From: Thioclava nitratireducens
GTDB taxonomy: Bacteria; Pseudomonadota; Alphaproteobacteria; Rhodobacterales; Rhodobacteraceae
Assembly (NCBI RefSeq): GCF_001940525.2
Contig: NZ_CP019437.1
Span: 2,578,501 to 2,642,500 of the forward strand
DNA length: 64,000 nt
Direction: 5' to 3'
The position numbers and the translations under genes are program-made. The notes under the pieces were generated by a model. That model was not told the DNA's origin. It searched no databases and worked only from the letters and a program-made list of their open reading frames with translations. This document shows, piece after piece, positions 18,158 to 26,282 of this stretch (position 1 is the stretch's first letter; each line of letters opens with the position of its first letter).

Positions 18158-18186
18158 TTGAATACGGCGGCACTCGGGACTATCTT
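18158..18186 (+). promoter_or_regulatory. infC: Probable infC promoter
   Basis: TTGAAT (18158-18163), a 17-base spacer and TATCTT (18181-18186) make a reasonable sigma-70 promoter about 36 bases before the infC ribosome site. Confidence 0.55.
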
Positions 18187-18228
18187 TTCCGCCCGAAATT
18201 ACTCAATGGCTACAGAAGGATTCCCACC

Positions 18229-18771
18229 ATAGCCCGCAGACCCCACAACGCCCCGCCGACCCGTGATACCGGCCCCCGAGTGAACGGACGCATTCGCGCG
18301 CCCGAGATTCGCCTGATCGGTGCAGAGGGTGAGAATGTCGGCGTGGTTTCCCCGCGCGAAGCGATGGCCATGGCCGAAGAGGCCGGGCTCGATCTCGTGG
18401 AGATTTCGCCCAACGCCAACCCGCCCGTCTGCAAGATCATGGATTTCGGCAAGTTCAAATACGAACAGCAGAAGCGCGAAGCCGAAGCCCGCAAGAAGCA
18501 GAAGACGATCGAGATCAAGGAAGTCAAATTCCGCCCGGGCACCGATGTGCACGACTATGACGTCAAGATGCGCAACGTGGTGAAGTTCCTCGAGAACGGC
18601 GACAAGGTGAAGGTCACCCTGCGCTTCCGCGGCCGCGAGATGGCGCACCAGGATCTGGGTCTCGAGTTGCTCAACCGCGTCCGGAGCGACGTGGGCGAGT
18701 TGGGCAAGGTCGAGAACATGCCCAAGCTCGAAGGCCGCCAGATGGTGATGATGATCGCCCCGGCTAAATAA
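18229..18771 (+). CDS. infC: Translation initiation factor IF-3
   Basis: A 180-residue IF-3 with the N-domain ([20 protein letters not shown]), a linker rich in Lys/Gln ([15 protein letters not shown]) and the C-domain ([17 protein letters not shown]). It binds the 30S subunit and proofreads initiation. No ATG precedes the conserved sequence. The best start is the ATA at 18229-18231, eight bases after AGAAGGA, giving Met-Ala-Arg-Arg-Pro-His. Rare AUN starts are classic for infC and allow IF-3 to repress its own translation. An eight-codon ATG frame (18206-18232) ends with a TAG that overlaps this ATA. The frame open upstream to 16936 is antisense shadow. Confidence 0.95.
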   Translation: MARRPHNAPPTRDTGPRVNGRIRAPEIRLIGAEGENVGVVSPREAMAMAEEAGLDLVEISPNANPPVCKIMDFGKFKYEQQKREAEARKKQKTIEIKEVKFRPGTDVHDYDVKMRNVVKFLENGDKVKVTLRFRGREMAHQDLGLELLNRVRSDVGELGKVENMPKLEGRQMVMMIAPAK

Positions 18772-18798
18772 GCGGCCGAGCCTTCCGAGACGGTTTGA

Positions 18799-18825
18799 AC
18801 CCTCCCCTCACCGGGAGGGTTTTTT
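18799..18825 (+). terminator. infC: infC terminator
   Basis: ACCCTCCC and GGGAGGGT form a stem around a short loop, followed by a run of T, 28 bases after the infC stop. Confidence 0.9.
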
Positions 18826-18865
18826 CATGGCCCGTGGCGGGCGGCGGGCGCATCTCCAGAGGTTG

Positions 18866-18987
18866 AAAATTAAAGCGCCGCGGGAGGGAGACCCGCGGCG
18901 CGTTTGGGGAAAGACGAGGGAGAACGTCTGTTCCTCTGGTCGGGTTCTGTGCGGCGTCGACCGCGTCAGGGAGATCAAGAACCCGAT
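18866..18987 (-). ncRNA. Candidate FNR-type-regulated small RNA, about 122 nt
   Basis: The 630-base gap between infC and the glycosyltransferase gene holds a complete minus-strand transcription unit without a convincing ORF. A promoter (18994-19035) predicts a start at 18987. The first part folds into a 9-bp stem, UCGGGUUCU (18986-18978) with AGAACCCGA (18948-18940). The 3' end is a perfect 10-bp terminator stem GCGCCGCGGG/CCCGCGGCGC (18901-18875) followed by UUUAAUUUU. The motif UCUCCCU occurs three times: at 18968-18974, at 18917-18923 and exactly as the 7-base terminator loop (18885-18891). Such pyrimidine-rich loops are complementary to Shine-Dalgarno sequences. I infer a regulatory RNA made at low oxygen. 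The targets are unknown. Confidence 0.72.
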
Positions 18988-18993
18988 GCACTT

Positions 18994-19035
18994 GTGATAT
19001 GGGAGTATCCGTGTGCTGAACTTGACTTAGGTCAA
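18994..19035 (-). promoter_or_regulatory. FNR/CRP-type site and -10 element driving the candidate sRNA
   Basis: TTGACTTAGGTCAA (19022-19035) is a perfect TTGAC-N4-GTCAA palindrome centred at 19028.5. On the minus strand the hexamer TATCAC (18999-18994) follows at class II spacing, so the site centre is at -41.5 from a start at 18987. The same hexamer and spacing are seen before the Rrf2 gene at 9285-9326. The rest of the gap (19036-19404) shows nothing I can assign. Confidence 0.72.
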
Positions 19036-19404
19036 AACTCATCGCGTTTGAACTGCGACAAACTGTTCCAATGGTCACGTTTCTGGCAGGCTCGGTGAGG
19101 CGGGCGTGAGGAGAACCACACCCGTCGCCGATCCACCCTCCTGCAAGGCTGTATTTTCGGGCTCTGAGAGCACACGACGCGCTCACGCAAGCGCCTCGCC
19201 CCGCGCCGTCATTGGGGGGCTTTTTTCGCGGTCTAATCCGCTGTCGCGCGCGCTCCGCCGCGATTGCCCCGGTTTCGCCATTCCCATCGCGCGAAATCGC
19301 CCCGTTCGGAGGCGACATCGATTCCCGGACGCGCGGGTTCGCGTGGCCTTTATCGCGTCGCCCCCTGCATGCTAGTTGCAACGAAAGGCAGTTTCGAGAT
19401 CGAC

Positions 19405-21720
19405 ATGGGCAAGCAACGAGTGATCCGGCGCAGGATGGAGGCGCAAACGGGCAAGCCCGCGCTGCTCGACGCGGTGGGCTGGACCGACGAGACCGATCTC
19501 GGCCCCCGTCACCATCTGCGCGCCTTCTTCGCCGCCCCTTCGCAGGCCGAGGATCTGAACCTCGACCCGGTGCCGGGCGCCGCGCATCTGGCCGAGGCGC
19601 GCAATGTCGCGGGCGCGGTGATGGGGATCTATGAACCGCCCGCGCCGGGACCGATCCAGGCCGCGATGGCCGGGCCTGATGGTCCGGTATTGCGTGAGAT
19701 CACCCCTGCCGCGCCAGATTGGGACATGTTCGAGGGCCGCAACTGTCTGTTCGGGCTTCGTCTGGAGGAAAGCGTCGAGACGGTGCTCGATTGGCTCTGC
19801 TGGCATCACGACCATCACGGCGCAACGGGCGCGGTGATCGTGAACCGCGCGCCCGAGGGCAGTCCGGCAGGTAGCGGCGAAGCTTTCGCCGACGCGCTGG
19901 AGGCGGGCATGGCGCTGCGCGAGCTGGACCTGCCGGTCGCGATCCTTGAAAGCCCGCTGCCGCTCGGCAAGCCGGGGATAGGACCGGAGAACCATGTCTT
20001 CCTCGCGCCCGACGCCCCCGGCAAGGACCGGATGGAGCCGCCCGCCCCCGATCCGCAGCTGAGCCCGCTGGGTCAGGCGCTGATCTTCGAGATCGCGAAA
20101 TGGCGGTTCTTCGCGAAGGCGGCCTCGGTGCTGGTGCTCGACGTGACCGATCTTCTGGCGGCGCGCGAGCCGGGCCAGCCCTCGGCTTTCGAGGCCACGC
20201 AACAGGCCGAGAACGGCGTGATCCTTCTGGTGGGCCGCCGAATCTACCCTTGGCGCGTGCGCAACGATCAGCCCGCGCGCTTCCCCGACCATGTCTGCCG
20301 TCAGTTCGACGCCCGGCGCGGCATCGCGCGCTGGGGCTGCGCGCCGGCCAAGGCCGGACTGGACAATACGTGGCGGCTGCTGCGCGTCAGCTATTGCCGC
20401 CCCGATCCGGGGCTGACCTATGGCTTCTGGCGCGCGATGGCGCTGCGGGTGCCGGGCACCTCGCCCGCGGAACTCGCCCCCAAGACCTCGCTGGTGGAAG
20501 ACCCGCGCCTGCTGCAGATGTCGCGCGATGTCTGGGGATTCAAGCCGGTGCGCCCACCGGTCTCGAAGGTGAAGGACGCGCCCGCGCAGGCGGTCGAGGC
20601 AGGCCGCACCGCCATCGTCACCACGATGAAGAACGAAGGCCCCTTCATCCTCGAATGGATCGCCTATCACCGCGCGATCGGGGTGGATGATTTCCTCGTC
20701 TATACGAACGACTGCACCGACGGCACCGATACGATGCTCGATCTGCTGCAGGCCAAGGGCTACGTCCAGCACCGCGAGAACCCGTTCCGCACGATGGTCG
20801 ATATGAAGCCCCAGCACGCGGCGCTGGCGGCGGCGGAGACCGAGCCGGTGATCACCAAGGCGGGCTGGTCGATCTGCATGGATGTGGACGAGTTCATCAA
20901 TGTGAAGATCGGCGACGGCACGCTGAAAGCGCTGTATAAGGCGATGGGCGAGGCGAACATGATCTCGCTCACCTGGCGGCTGTTCGGCAATAACGACGTC
21001 CACGCATACGCGGACAGCTTCATCACCGGGCAATTCACCCGCTGCGCCCCCGAGATCGTGCGCAAACCGCATCAGGCCTGGGGCTTCAAGACGCTGTTTC
21101 GCAATATCGCGCTCTACAAGAAGCTGGGCGTTCACCGCCCCAAGGGGCTGAACCCGGACCTCTGGGATCAGGTGAACTGGCTCAACGGCTCGGGCCAGCC
21201 GATGCCGCGCGAGATGTTCCGCAATGGCTGGCGCTCGACGCTCGACACCTATGGCTATGACTGGGTGCAGCTGAACCATTACGCGGTGCGCTCGGCCGAG
21301 AGCTTCCTCGTGAAGCGCGACCGCGGCCGGGTGAACCATGTCGATCGCGATCAGGGGCTGAACTACTGGTTCCGGATGAACCATAACGCGGTCGAGGATC
21401 GCTCGATCCAGCGGATGCTGCCTGCGGCCCGCGCCGAGTTCGACCGGATGATGGCCGATCCCGAGATCGCGGCGGCGCATCACCACGCTGTCGCCAGCCA
21501 CCGTGCGAAGATCGCGGAGCTGATGGCGCGCCCCGACCAGCGGGAGTTCTACGAGACGCTGACATCGGAGCGGTTCGAGGCGCTCTCGCGGATGCTGCAT
21601 GTCTTCGGCTCTGCCGTGTTCAACACCGGCCCGCACGTAATTCCCGACGACCTGCATGCCCGAAACCTGCCCGCGGATTTCTTCTTTACCGTCGAAGCTC
21701 CGGACGAGGCCGCGCACTAG
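19405..21720 (+). CDS. Large glycosyltransferase-2-like protein with uncharacterised N-terminal half
   Basis: A 771-residue protein. The C-terminal part (from about residue 395) is a GT2_4-type glycosyltransferase: TTMKNEGPFILEWIAYHRAI, NDCTDGTDTMLDLL and the metal-binding ICMDVDEFINV. It is clearly paralogous to the smaller protein at 22495-23538. Residues 1-390 match no family I recognise and contain LLCWHHDHHGA-like His-rich sequence (WHHDHHG). The start is uncertain: ATG 19405 (MGKQRV) is preferred, ATG 19369 would add 12 residues, and both have weak ribosome sites. Soluble, with no membrane segments. Donor and acceptor are unknown. Confidence 0.75.
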   Translation: MGKQRVIRRRMEAQTGKPALLDAVGWTDETDLGPRHHLRAFFAAPSQAEDLNLDPVPGAAHLAEARNVAGAVMGIYEPPAPGPIQAAMAGPDGPVLREITPAAPDWDMFEGRNCLFGLRLEESVETVLDWLCWHHDHHGATGAVIVNRAPEGSPAGSGEAFADALEAGMALRELDLPVAILESPLPLGKPGIGPENHVFLAPDAPGKDRMEPPAPDPQLSPLGQALIFEIAKWRFFAKAASVLVLDVTDLLAAREPGQPSAFEATQQAENGVILLVGRRIYPWRVRNDQPARFPDHVCRQFDARRGIARWGCAPAKAGLDNTWRLLRVSYCRPDPGLTYGFWRAMALRVPGTSPAELAPKTSLVEDPRLLQMSRDVWGFKPVRPPVSKVKDAPAQAVEAGRTAIVTTMKNEGPFILEWIAYHRAIGVDDFLVYTNDCTDGTDTMLDLLQAKGYVQHRENPFRTMVDMKPQHAALAAAETEPVITKAGWSICMDVDEFINVKIGDGTLKALYKAMGEANMISLTWRLFGNNDVHAYADSFITGQFTRCAPEIVRKPHQAWGFKTLFRNIALYKKLGVHRPKGLNPDLWDQVNWLNGSGQPMPREMFRNGWRSTLDTYGYDWVQLNHYAVRSAESFLVKRDRGRVNHVDRDQGLNYWFRMNHNAVEDRSIQRMLPAARAEFDRMMADPEIAAAHHHAVASHRAKIAELMARPDQREFYETLTSERFEALSRMLHVFGSAVFNTGPHVIPDDLHARNLPADFFFTVEAPDEAAH

Positions 21721-21784
21721 GCGCGCCGCCTTTACCCAAGCGCGCCCTGACCTAGCTTTCCGGTCAAAGGAAAGGATACCAAAC

Positions 21785-22450
21785 ATGGCACGCATTTTCG
21801 TCATCGGCGCGACAGGCGGCGTCGGGCATCGGCTGGTCCCGCTTCTGATCGACGCAGGCCACGAGGTTACGGCGCTGCACCGCAAACCCGAGCAGGCCGA
21901 CAGCCTGCGCGCGATGGGAGCCACACCCGTTCAGGGCGATCTGATGGAACTCACCGCGGGCGATTTCGAACCGATGTTCGAGGGACAAGACGCGGTCGTC
22001 TTCTCGGCGGGGGCTGCAGGCTCCGGGCTCGAACGCACCACCCGGATCGACGGCGACGCGCCGCTCGACGTGATCGCCGCGATGAACCGGATGAGCGTGC
22101 CGCGGCTCTACCTCGTCTCGGTCTTCCCCGATGCGGGGCGCGGCAAGGAGATCAAGCCGGGCTTCGAGCATTACATGCTGGCGAAGAAAACCGCCGATGC
22201 CGCCGTGGTGGCGAGCGGGGTCGACTATGTCATCCTGCGCCCCGGCACCTTGATGGATGAGGATGGCGACGGGCGCGTGGCGCTGGCCCATGCGCTGAAT
22301 TACGGCTCGGTCGCGCGCGGCCATGTCGCGGCGGTGCTCGCGGCCTTGATCGACACCCCCGAGGTGAGCCTTGAAATCCTCGAGCTGACCGACGGCACCG
22401 AAGAGATCGCTGCAAGCGTGGCAGCCCTGCCGCGCCGCGTCACCGTGTGA
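21785..22450 (+). CDS. NAD(P)-binding Rossmann-fold (atypical SDR) protein
   Basis: A 221-residue protein of the NAD(P)H-binding, YwnB/YhfK-like atypical short-chain dehydrogenase group. The dinucleotide motif GATGGVGHRL starts at residue 8, and YMLAKKTADAAV plus YVILRPGTL are the conserved later elements of this family. The start has AAAGGAAAGGA upstream. It sits between two paralogous glycosyltransferase genes on the same strand and may modify sugar nucleotides or glycans, but that is inferred from position only. Confidence 0.82.
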   Translation: MARIFVIGATGGVGHRLVPLLIDAGHEVTALHRKPEQADSLRAMGATPVQGDLMELTAGDFEPMFEGQDAVVFSAGAAGSGLERTTRIDGDAPLDVIAAMNRMSVPRLYLVSVFPDAGRGKEIKPGFEHYMLAKKTADAAVVASGVDYVILRPGTLMDEDGDGRVALAHALNYGSVARGHVAAVLAALIDTPEVSLEILELTDGTEEIAASVAALPRRVTV

Positions 22451-22494
22451 TCCCAACCACTTGCGAGCGCGCGCGGCCCCTCTAGAATGGCGCA

Positions 22495-23538
22495 ATGCGT
22501 GCGCTCGCGATCACATCCGTCAAGAATGAAGGCCCGTTTCTGCTGGAATGGCTGGCCCATCACCGCGCCATCGGCTTCACGGATTTCCTTGTCTTTTCCA
22601 ACGACTGCGACGACGGCACCGATGCGATGCTGGATCGGCTGCAGGAGATCGGCTGGCTGACCCATGTGCCCAATCCCGGCCCGTGGAAGGAAGGCCCCCA
22701 ATGGGCCGCGCTCAAACAGGCCGATGCCCATCCGCTGGTGGCCCAGGCCGACTGGATCGCGGTGATCGACGTTGACGAATTCGTCACGATAAAGACGGGT
22801 GACGGCACGCTGGACGCGCTGATCGAGGCCGTGCCGCAGGCCACCGCCTTTGCGATGACCTGGCGGCTCTTCGGCAATTGCGGCGTCGTCGCGTTCGAGG
22901 ACCGCCCCGTCACGCAACAGTTCACTCGCTGTGCGCCGCCCGACATGCTCTGGCCGTGGCGCGCCTCGATGTTCAAGACGCTGTTCGCCAATATCGGCGC
23001 GTATGCCAAGCTCGGCGTCCACCGCCCCCGTGCACCACAGGACGACAAGCTGGCAGGCACGCTCTGGGTCGACGGATCGGGCCGCAAACTGCCGCCGCAC
23101 TATCAGCGCCAGAAGCTGTTCACCCCGCCCGGCAGCGCGCCCTACGACTTCGTGCAGCTCAACCATTACCCGCTGGGGTCGATTGAAGGTTACCTCGTGA
23201 AATACGACCGGGGCCGGTCGAACCGGCGGGCCGGCGACTTCGACATGTCCTACTGGGTGGAGCGCAATTTCTCGGAGGTGGAGGACGATTCGATTCGTCG
23301 CCACGATGCGGGCACGCAGGACGCTCTTACAGAGCTGAGCGCCGATCCCGAGCTGACCCGCCTGCACAATGCGGCAGTTCTGTGGCGCAAGGAGCGGGCC
23401 CGCACGCTTTTGCGCGAAGAAGCCTACCGCGGGCTTTTCGGCCGGCTTCTCCTGTGCCCGCCGAGCCGCCCGCTCTCGCCTCAAGCCGCTAAGCTCATGG
23501 TGCGCCTTGCAAAAGCGGCCGCGACCGAAAACCCGTAA
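22495..23538 (+). CDS. Glycosyltransferase family 2 (GT2_4) protein
   Basis: A 347-residue glycosyltransferase-like protein. It begins directly with the catalytic domain (ITSVKNEGPFLLEWLAHHRA), has NDCDDGTDAMLDRLQ and the DxD-type IDVDEFVTI, then RCAPPDM and QLNHYPLGS shared with the paralogue upstream. There are no membrane spans, so it probably works on the cytosolic face of the membrane or on soluble acceptors. The 45-base gap to the SDR gene suggests one operon with the genes at 19405 and 21785. Confidence 0.84.
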   Translation: MRALAITSVKNEGPFLLEWLAHHRAIGFTDFLVFSNDCDDGTDAMLDRLQEIGWLTHVPNPGPWKEGPQWAALKQADAHPLVAQADWIAVIDVDEFVTIKTGDGTLDALIEAVPQATAFAMTWRLFGNCGVVAFEDRPVTQQFTRCAPPDMLWPWRASMFKTLFANIGAYAKLGVHRPRAPQDDKLAGTLWVDGSGRKLPPHYQRQKLFTPPGSAPYDFVQLNHYPLGSIEGYLVKYDRGRSNRRAGDFDMSYWVERNFSEVEDDSIRRHDAGTQDALTELSADPELTRLHNAAVLWRKERARTLLREEAYRGLFGRLLLCPPSRPLSPQAAKLMVRLAKAAATENP

Positions 23539-23713
23539 ACAAACATCCGAAAACGGGCCAATTGTTGCCTGTTAAGAAATGTGGCGGCAGATTCCTCGCT
23601 TGGCTCCTATTTGTGCCCCTTTCTTGCGGTGATACGTTGGGAGAGCAGAATTGGCGGTGTCCCGCCCGCATCCGCAACCCGCGAGATGCGCACGAAAGCT
23701 GAAAGAGGCGAAG

Positions 23714-24652
23714 GTGAGCAAGGCAGACACGGAGTGGCGCGCACGGCTGGAAGAGATCGCGGACGAGACCGGCTATTACGAGCCGCTCGGCGCCGATCAC
23801 GAGGTGCTGTTCCATGACGACTCGCCCGTCCTGATCGTCAGCTTCGAGACCCGAGCCCAGATCGAGGCCGATGCCGACGAGGCCCTGCCCTTCGGCTACA
23901 AGATCGCCCGCGACGAAGGCTGGTCCGCGCTCAGCGTGATCGCTTCGGACGAAAGCTGGTTCCGGGATTCGGCGGTCTATGCCTATTTCGACCGACTCGT
24001 CGACGAGGCCTTCTTCGAAGATTTCGACCGGGTAGTCTTCTACGGTGCGGGCCCCGGCGGCTACGCGGCGGCGGCTTTCTCGGTCGCGGCGCCCGGCGCC
24101 ACGGTGGTCGCGCTCGCCCCGCAGGCGACGCTCGATCCGACGCTCGCGGGCTGGGACGACCGTTTCCCGCAGACCCGCCGCATGTCCTTCACCGATCGCT
24201 ACGGCTTCGCGCCCGAGATGCTCGACGGCGTAGCGCAGGCGTTCATATTCTATGACCCGTTCGAGCGACTCGACGCGATGCACGCAGCACTGTTCGCGCG
24301 GCCTTGCGTATCCTTGATGCCCTGCCGGCATATCGGCCCGGACCCGGCGACGGCGCTGCTCGACATGGATATTCTCGACGAGGTGCTGATCGCCGCTGGC
24401 GCCGGCAAGCTGACCCCGTCGCTGTTCTGGACTTTCTTCCGCGCGCGGCGGCTGTCGAGACGCTATGTCTTCCGCCTGCTCGACCACCTGCGGAGGGCGC
24501 GCCGTCCGGTACTGGAGGCGATCATGTGCCGCGCGGTCGGGACGAGCCAGAACCGCCCGAAATTCCGCAATCGCTACGAAGCGCTCGCACAGAAGCTCGC
24601 CGAAGAAGGGATCGAGTTGCCCGAGCCGTTGCAACGCGCGGGCGCCGCCTGA
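23714..24652 (+). CDS. Uncharacterised alpha/beta-hydrolase-like protein of the glycosyltransferase cluster
   Basis: A 312-residue soluble protein. VVFYGAGPGGYAAAAFS (near residues 110-125) looks like a degenerate nucleophile elbow of alpha/beta hydrolases with Ala in place of the serine, and VVALAPQATLDP follows as the next strand. From memory, relatives in Rhodobacterales are often labelled phosphoadenosine phosphosulfate reductase, but I see no PAPS-reductase motif and do not accept that name. The GTG start (23714) fits the protein best. A TTG at 23651 with GGGAG upstream is an alternative adding 21 residues. It ends at a strong terminator. Confidence 0.7.
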   Translation: MSKADTEWRARLEEIADETGYYEPLGADHEVLFHDDSPVLIVSFETRAQIEADADEALPFGYKIARDEGWSALSVIASDESWFRDSAVYAYFDRLVDEAFFEDFDRVVFYGAGPGGYAAAAFSVAAPGATVVALAPQATLDPTLAGWDDRFPQTRRMSFTDRYGFAPEMLDGVAQAFIFYDPFERLDAMHAALFARPCVSLMPCRHIGPDPATALLDMDILDEVLIAAGAGKLTPSLFWTFFRARRLSRRYVFRLLDHLRRARRPVLEAIMCRAVGTSQNRPKFRNRYEALAQKLAEEGIELPEPLQRAGAA

Positions 24653-24678
24653 AACCCCGAACAGTATTGCAGACATGT

Positions 24679-24715
24679 AAAAAGGGCGCGCCCCGGCGGG
24701 GGGCACGCCCTTTTT
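24679..24715 (+). terminator. Bidirectional terminator
   Basis: AAAAAGGGCGCGCCCC pairs with GGGGCACGCCCTTTTT (one mismatch). It serves the convergent genes ending at 24652 and 24749. Confidence 0.9.
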
Positions 24716-24748
24716 CAATACGTGGCGCTTCGGCGCCCCGGACCGGGT

Positions 24749-24961
24749 TCAGATGTAGAAACGGTCGCGGAACACGTGGCGCACGATGCCGTCACGGGTC
24801 AGACCCATATCGGCAAGCTCAGCGTCGCTTTTCGCGTCGAGCGCGCGGATTTGGTCTTGGCGCGACTGGCGCTCCATGTAGGCGACGAGGCCTTGTGCGA
24901 TTGCTTGGCCCATACGAGCGAAGATCGATTGTCCGCCATGGGCGGTGGTAACGAATGCCAT
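24749..24961 (-). CDS. DUF1127 small protein
   Basis: A 70-residue protein with the DUF1127 (YjiS-like) motif in its second half: QIRALDAKSDAELADMGLTRDGI, shortened to LDAKSDAELADMGLTR, and the Arg-rich ending HVFRDRF. Small alphaproteobacterial proteins of this family bind RNA or affect phosphate and stress responses. The role here is unknown. AGGAGGTTTCC precedes the ATG. A half-preserved FNR-type sequence (TGAACTTAGGTCAG, 25011-25024) lies 50 bases upstream. Confidence 0.85.
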   Translation of the reverse strand: MAFVTTAHGGQSIFARMGQAIAQGLVAYMERQSRQDQIRALDAKSDAELADMGLTRDGIVRHVFRDRFYI

Positions 24962-25135
24962 GGAAACCTCCTGAGGGTTTAGCGTACAGGTTCGTTTCCT
25001 CCCTTGGCGATGAACTTAGGTCAGCCTCGCTGCCTCTACTACCGCCATCTGCGCATCCCCGCCATGCATATGCTGCAGCGCGGCATGCGCGCACCCTCTG
25101 GATTCGCGCGCGACCTCGGGCTAAGGACTTTTCCC

Positions 25136-26176
25136 ATGAACTCGATCACCCTGCCCCGCCCCGATGACTGGCACCTGCATCTGCGCGATGGCGCGATGCT
25201 GGAAGGTGTCGCCCCCGAAACCGCCCGCGATTTCGCCCGCGCGATCATCATGCCGAACCTCGTGCCGCCGGTGGTGCGCGGGGACGATGCCGCCGCCTAT
25301 CGCGAGCGCATCCTGAAGGCGCTGCCGGAAGGGAGCGATTTCGAGCCGCTGATGACGCTCTACCTGACCGAGAAGACCGACGCGGAAGACGTGGCCAAAG
25401 CCGCAGCCTCCGGGCTGGTCAAGGCGGTGAAGCTCTATCCGGCGGGCGCCACGACGAACTCCGATTCCGGCGTGCGCGATTTCGACAAGGTGCGCGGCGT
25501 GCTGGAGAAGATGGCCGAGATTGGCCTGCCGCTTTGCGTCCATGGCGAAGTGACCCGCCCCGAAGTCGACATCTTCGACCGCGAAGCCGTGTTCATCGAA
25601 ACCGTGCTCGACCCGATCCGGCGCGCGACGCCCGGTTTGCGCGTGGTGATGGAGCATATCACCACCAAGGACGGCGTCGATTACGTCTCCTCGCAGGGCG
25701 AGGACATGGGCGGAACGATCACCACGCATCACCTGATCATCAACCGCAACCATATCCTCGTGGGCGGGATCAAGCCGCATTACTACTGCCTGCCGGTCGC
25801 CAAGCGCGAGACGCATCGGCTGGCGCTTGTCGCCGCCGCGACCTCGGGCAATCCGCATTTCTTCCTCGGCACCGACTCTGCGCCGCATGTCGACGCGGCC
25901 AAGGAAAGCGGCTGCGGCTGCGCGGGCTGTTTCACCGCGACCAACACGATGCCGCTTCTGGCGCATGTGTTCGAGGCCGAGGGCGCTCTCGATAAACTGG
26001 AGGCCTTCGCCTCGCGCAACGGCCCCGCCTTCTACCGGCTTCCGGTCAACGAGGCGACGCTCACGCTCGAGAAGACCGACCAGCCCAACAACTGGCCCGC
26101 CAAGATCGAGACCGGCGCGGGCCCCGTCACCCTCTTCGATCCGGGTTTCCCGGTCCATTGGCATGTAAAACGCTGA
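25136..26176 (+). CDS. pyrC: Dihydroorotase (class II)
   Basis: A 346-residue zinc enzyme that cyclises carbamoyl-aspartate to dihydroorotate in pyrimidine synthesis. It shows the metal ligands H13 and H15 ([10 protein letters not shown]), the carbamylated lysine in KAVKLYPAG (K99), TTHHLIIN and the catalytic FLGTDSAPH. Length matches the E. coli-type enzyme. The start at 25136 has AAGGAC upstream. The in-frame extension to 25004 is rejected. pyrE follows 106 bases later, separated by an inverted repeat. Confidence 0.96.
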   Translation: MNSITLPRPDDWHLHLRDGAMLEGVAPETARDFARAIIMPNLVPPVVRGDDAAAYRERILKALPEGSDFEPLMTLYLTEKTDAEDVAKAAASGLVKAVKLYPAGATTNSDSGVRDFDKVRGVLEKMAEIGLPLCVHGEVTRPEVDIFDREAVFIETVLDPIRRATPGLRVVMEHITTKDGVDYVSSQGEDMGGTITTHHLIINRNHILVGGIKPHYYCLPVAKRETHRLALVAAATSGNPHFFLGTDSAPHVDAAKESGCGCAGCFTATNTMPLLAHVFEAEGALDKLEAFASRNGPAFYRLPVNEATLTLEKTDQPNNWPAKIETGAGPVTLFDPGFPVHWHVKR

Positions 26177-26177
26177 T

Positions 26178-26263
26178 CTTCGCCTTGGCGCAAATATCCC
26201 CGCCGGAGGCTCCCAGGCCCGCCGACGCACGCTCCGCGGGGGATATTTAGACCAAGCCGAAGC
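26178..26263. repeat. Inverted pair of GGGGATATTT repeats between pyrC and pyrE
   Basis: The left unit (26178-26214, minus orientation) is TTCGCCTTGGCGCAAATATC followed by CCCGCCGGAGGC. The right unit (26223-26263, plus orientation) is GCTCCGCGGGGGATATTTAG followed by ACCAAGCCGAAG. The two can pair over roughly 30 positions with a few mismatches, giving a long hairpin in the pyrC-pyrE intergenic RNA. Confidence 0.8.
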
Positions 26264-26282
26264 CAGTCTTGATAAGGACGAG

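Noticed and set aside
16936..18228. Long N-terminal extension of infC (frame open from 16936)
   Set aside because: The extension is Gly/Arg-rich antisense of the Ala-rich gene. IF-3 homology begins right after the ATA at 18229, which has a ribosome site.
18906..19042. Small minus-strand ORF starting at 19042 (MSFDLSQVQ)
   Set aside because: Its start codon and first codons lie within the FNR-type palindrome, upstream of the predicted transcript start, and it would run through the terminator and into infC antisense.
23714..24652. Phosphoadenosine phosphosulfate reductase
   Set aside because: No PAPS-binding loop or catalytic cysteine motif is visible, and the central motif is alpha/beta-hydrolase-like.
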